Origin: CAZVGZ01 sp964627605
GTDB lineage: Bacteria; Latescibacterota; MWCZ01; CAZVGZ01
DNA: 54,219 bases
Assembly: GCA_964627605.1 (NCBI GenBank)
Contig: CAZVGZ010000025.1
Location: forward strand, 1 to 54,219
Reading direction: 5' to 3'
Shown: positions 51,934-54,219 of the stretch, piece by piece
How the letters are laid out: each line of letters starts with the position of its first letter
Position numbering within the stretch: the stretch's first letter is position 1
Position numbers and translations under genes: made by a program
Notes under the pieces: model-generated
What the model was told of the DNA's origin: nothing
Database searches by the model: none
What the model saw: the letters and a program-made list of their open reading frames with translations, nothing else

Positions 51934-52926
51934 ATGCGGGTATGTGTCATAGGCGGCAACGGGAATATCGGGGCGAGCATAGTCCGGCGGCTTTTGGTTT
52001 TGGGGCATCATGTCACCTGCTTCAATCGCGGGAAGAGCGGCGATGTACCTGAGGGCGCTAAGATCATTCTGGGCGACCGGATGGATCGCAAAAAGTTCGA
52101 ATCGACGATTCAGGCCCAAAAGTTCGACGCTGGAATCGACATGTTCTGCTTCAATGCCGACGATGCCAAAAGCAGCATCAGAGCTTTTCAGGGCGTGAGT
52201 CACTTAGTGCACTGTTCGACCGTATGCACCTACGGCGTTGAGTACGATTGGCTCCCGGTTAGCGAAAGCCATCCGCTTCGACCTACAACAGCATACGGCG
52301 AAGGCAAAGTTGCAGCAGACTCGGTCTATATGGCGGCATACCATGACTCGGGTTTTCCGGTGACCATCATCAAGCCTTCGACAACATACGGTCCTAGGAT
52401 GGGACTCCTAAGGCAGATCGGTGGTGATGGCTCATGGATTGATCGAATACGCAAGGGAAAGCCGATACTTGTATGCGGCGATGGGACCGCGCTGCACCAA
52501 TTTATGCATGTTGATGATGCAGCGCTATGCTTTACTCACGTACTGGATCACCCGCATACAGTTGGTCAGACATACAACATGGTCCATCGTGGATATATGC
52601 CTTGGAGCGATTACCACCGAACCACGATGAAGATCATCGGACGTGAGGTGGAGATGGTCGGTGTACCGCTCGCCGAGTTGTTGGCTTTGGATACCCCTGG
52701 GGTGGGGATTGCGAAGGATATTTTCTCGCACAACACCATCTACAGTTCCGAAAAACTGTTTCGCGACGTAGCTCAGTTTCAGCCAAGCGTCTCGCTTGAG
52801 GACGGTATATCGGAGCTAATCGAGATCATGGATGGTGATGGCAGAATAACGGATTCGGATGAGCAGCCTTGGGAAGATCAGGTGATTGCGGCCCAAAAGT
52901 CTGTTCGCGGGGCGTTGGTTGCCTGA
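51934..52926 (+). CDS. NAD-dependent epimerase/dehydratase-family protein
   Basis: An extended SDR of 330 residues. The cofactor motif is VIGGNGNIGASIVRRLL, with FNRGKSGDVP after strand 2 suggesting NADP tolerance; the catalytic triad is in HCSTVCTYG (Ser or Thr) and TAYGEGKVAAD (Tyr, Lys). HQFMHVDDAA is conserved in sugar-nucleotide enzymes. It follows the phased array and is the fourth-strand-consistent member of the sugar gene cluster. GATAGGA precedes the ATG. Confidence 0.9.
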   Translation: MRVCVIGGNGNIGASIVRRLLVLGHHVTCFNRGKSGDVPEGAKIILGDRMDRKKFESTIQAQKFDAGIDMFCFNADDAKSSIRAFQGVSHLVHCSTVCTYGVEYDWLPVSESHPLRPTTAYGEGKVAADSVYMAAYHDSGFPVTIIKPSTTYGPRMGLLRQIGGDGSWIDRIRKGKPILVCGDGTALHQFMHVDDAALCFTHVLDHPHTVGQTYNMVHRGYMPWSDYHRTTMKIIGREVEMVGVPLAELLALDTPGVGIAKDIFSHNTIYSSEKLFRDVAQFQPSVSLEDGISELIEIMDGDGRITDSDEQPWEDQVIAAQKSVRGALVA

Positions 52927-52977
52927 TGGACCAGATCGCTGATTGTAAAAGTGAGGGATTGGGGAGGTGAACCGCTG

Positions 52978-53997
52978 TTGACCGAGGTGCGAGGGCTGTT
53001 TTGTGGCCTGGCAGCGGTGATCTGTTTGGCTTCTACAGGGGCTGCGGAGGGTCTGATAGTCGACGACATTGTGAACAGTAAGGCGTTGGAAGACAACTTT
53101 ATAGGTGATTCTCCTCGACGTGATCTCAGGGTGTATCTGCCGCCGAGGTACGACAACAACCCCGATAGGGAATATTCGGTCGTCTATCTCCTCCACGGCT
53201 ATCCTGGAGAAAAAGGTGGTAGGTGGGAATTTGTAAGAAAGATCGCCGATACGCTCATTGAGAGTGGCGTAATAAAACCGATGATACTGGTGGCTCCTCA
53301 CTCGCGGGCGGGCTGTTTCTATGTCAACTCATCTGCCGTGGGCGATTGGGAAGATTTCATCGTTTACGATGTTGTGGAGTACATAGACCAGAACTATCGA
53401 ACGGTGCCTGAGGCCAACAGCAGGGGCATCGCTGGGCACTCGATGGGAGGCTCCGGGGCTATTTCGCTCGCGATGAAGCATCCAGATGTTTTCACTGCTG
53501 CATACGGAATGAGCGGTGGTCTTGGGCCGATAGATAGAGAGTGGTTGACAGAGGATGACATCTGGTGGTCGGTGGCGGTGATGAACCGGTTTCCTTCGCC
53601 TGAGACATTTGCTGACAACTTTGGATTCGCGCTCTCGGCTGTGTGGTCGCCAAACCCAGACAGAAAACCGCTGCAGATAGACCTTCCAGTAGAGATTGTC
53701 GATGGTCAGGTTCAGGTAATTGATTCGGTTTTGGATCGCTGGGATGCTCAGACCCCGGTGAAGATGGTTGCATCTCACACGAGCCAGCTTAGATCACTCT
53801 CGGCAATCGCGTTCGATGTGGGCATATCCGATTGGGTGGGGACTGTGACCGGCAACCGTGAGTTTTCAGCGGCGCTCACCGAGGCTGGTATAGCACATAT
53901 CTACGAAGAGTATGACGGCGACCACGGCAACAAAGTCGTAGGGCGCACTCGCACGCATCTACTGCCTTTTTTTTCGGAAGTTCTGGGACACGATTGA
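52978..53997 (+). CDS. Secreted esterase of the esterase D / putative esterase family
   Basis: An alpha/beta hydrolase of about 339 residues. I chose TTG 52978 because GGGGAGGTG lies nine bases upstream and a signal peptide follows (LFCGLAAVICLASTGAAEG). The oxyanion region VVYLLHGYPGEKG, the nucleophile elbow IAGHSMGGSGAI and the final His in EYDGDHGNK are present. Family members cleave acyl, feruloyl or S-formylglutathione esters; export suggests action on outside substrates. It follows the sugar gene cluster. Confidence 0.88.
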   Translation: MTEVRGLFCGLAAVICLASTGAAEGLIVDDIVNSKALEDNFIGDSPRRDLRVYLPPRYDNNPDREYSVVYLLHGYPGEKGGRWEFVRKIADTLIESGVIKPMILVAPHSRAGCFYVNSSAVGDWEDFIVYDVVEYIDQNYRTVPEANSRGIAGHSMGGSGAISLAMKHPDVFTAAYGMSGGLGPIDREWLTEDDIWWSVAVMNRFPSPETFADNFGFALSAVWSPNPDRKPLQIDLPVEIVDGQVQVIDSVLDRWDAQTPVKMVASHTSQLRSLSAIAFDVGISDWVGTVTGNREFSAALTEAGIAHIYEEYDGDHGNKVVGRTRTHLLPFFSEVLGHD

Positions 53998-54012
53998 CGG
54001 ACAGATAGGGGC

Positions 54013-54041
54013 TTGACTCGCAGCCATTAATCTGATAACAT
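54013..54041 (+). promoter_or_regulatory. Possible sigma-70-type promoter
   Basis: TTGACT at 54013-54018, 17 bases, then TAACAT at 54036-54041. Nothing recognisable is transcribed within the 178 bases left in the window, so its target lies outside or it is fortuitous. Confidence 0.4.
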
Positions 54042-54069
54042 CCGGTCACTGCCAAGGTTTTTCTAAAGC

Positions 54070-54217
54070 TAATCGCTTGACCTACCCCATATAGTAAGAA
54101 CGCTTCGTTATTCCAGAAGACTTGCCGGTGTTCTTGGATCGCAGCGCACGAGCACCTGTACCACGACCACCCCAGCTCATTCAACAACTGTTGGGTCGCC
54201 TCGTCGTGCTCGCCTCA
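54070..54217 (-). pseudogene. Possible HemN/HemW-like radical SAM C-terminal remnant
   Basis: In one minus-strand frame the sequence reads EHDEATQQLLNELGWSWYR, EHRQVFWNNEAFLLYG and VGQAISF. The order resembles HemN/HemW-type proteins, where a HN-x-x-YW segment is followed by G-x-G-A-x-S. A TGA at 54217-54215 starts the visible part, and homology fades near 54070. It is cut by the window end, so the rest cannot be judged. Confidence 0.25.
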
Positions 54218-54219
54218 CT

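Noticed and set aside
53876..54187. Long minus-strand frame of 103 residues over the end of the esterase gene
   Set aside because: The part over the esterase gene is a shadow; only the outer 50 residues look protein-like and are listed as a possible remnant.

Overview
The window reads as a piece of a draft genome (single-cell or metagenome assembly, with a 10-N gap at 20036-20045) from a Gram-negative-type bacterium. An outer-membrane FadL-like barrel, a heptosyltransferase, lipoproteins and LexA support that. The mix of Gfo/Idh/MocA oxidoreductases, ThuA-like, phytanoyl-CoA dioxygenase-like, creatininase-like, URO-D-like, sialidase-like and sugar-isomerase genes resembles Candidatus Poribacteria, Latescibacterota and related marine or sponge-associated lineages. 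This placement is an inference from gene content; there is no rRNA to confirm it.

Layout. 0.1-6.3 kb: ThuA plus a broken oxidoreductase, then RNA 3'-phosphate cyclase coupled to a nucleotidyltransferase, a possible structured RNA and aroB. 6.3-13.1 kb: an EamA exporter, a metallophosphoesterase-PQQ fusion, a CxxCH lipoprotein followed by a FadL-like barrel, and a decapitated clpB. 13.3-17.3 kb: GT9 glycosyltransferase, sialidase-like protein, initiator-type tRNA-Met with a clear promoter, nth and a glycerophosphodiesterase. 17.4-26.8 kb: enolase-superfamily remnant, M28 peptidase, nadC, birA, lexA, SDR and creatininase pair, rpsU, a frameshifted serpin and a Gfo/Idh gene. 26.8-32.1 kb: a minus-strand operon rnr - ubiA-like - ferredoxin - geranylgeranyl reductase, which looks like isoprenoid transfer plus saturation. 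32.2-36.5 kb: a sulfate assimilation block (cysH, fused sat/cysC, siroheme dehydrogenase, SUMT). 36.7-38.4 kb: an XPB-type helicase. 38.5-54 kb: accessory catabolic genes, several broken.

Two patterns stand out. First, at least five places carry short GCGC motifs repeated every 9-11 bases (one DNA helical turn) with unrelated spacers. Two seven-unit arrays have identical 62-base span and sit just upstream of a start codon; the others lie inside genes, in different codon frames, which argues for a DNA- or RNA-level signal. I do not recognise this element and consider it the best candidate for something undescribed. Second, many genes are broken: in-frame stops in otherwise good genes (about 1133, 12853, 39034), single-base frameshifts (about 24998, 41908, 49343) and fragments of clpB, an enolase-superfamily enzyme, a glycoside hydrolase and perhaps a HemN/HemW-like enzyme. 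Real decay and sequencing error cannot be separated from the sequence alone.
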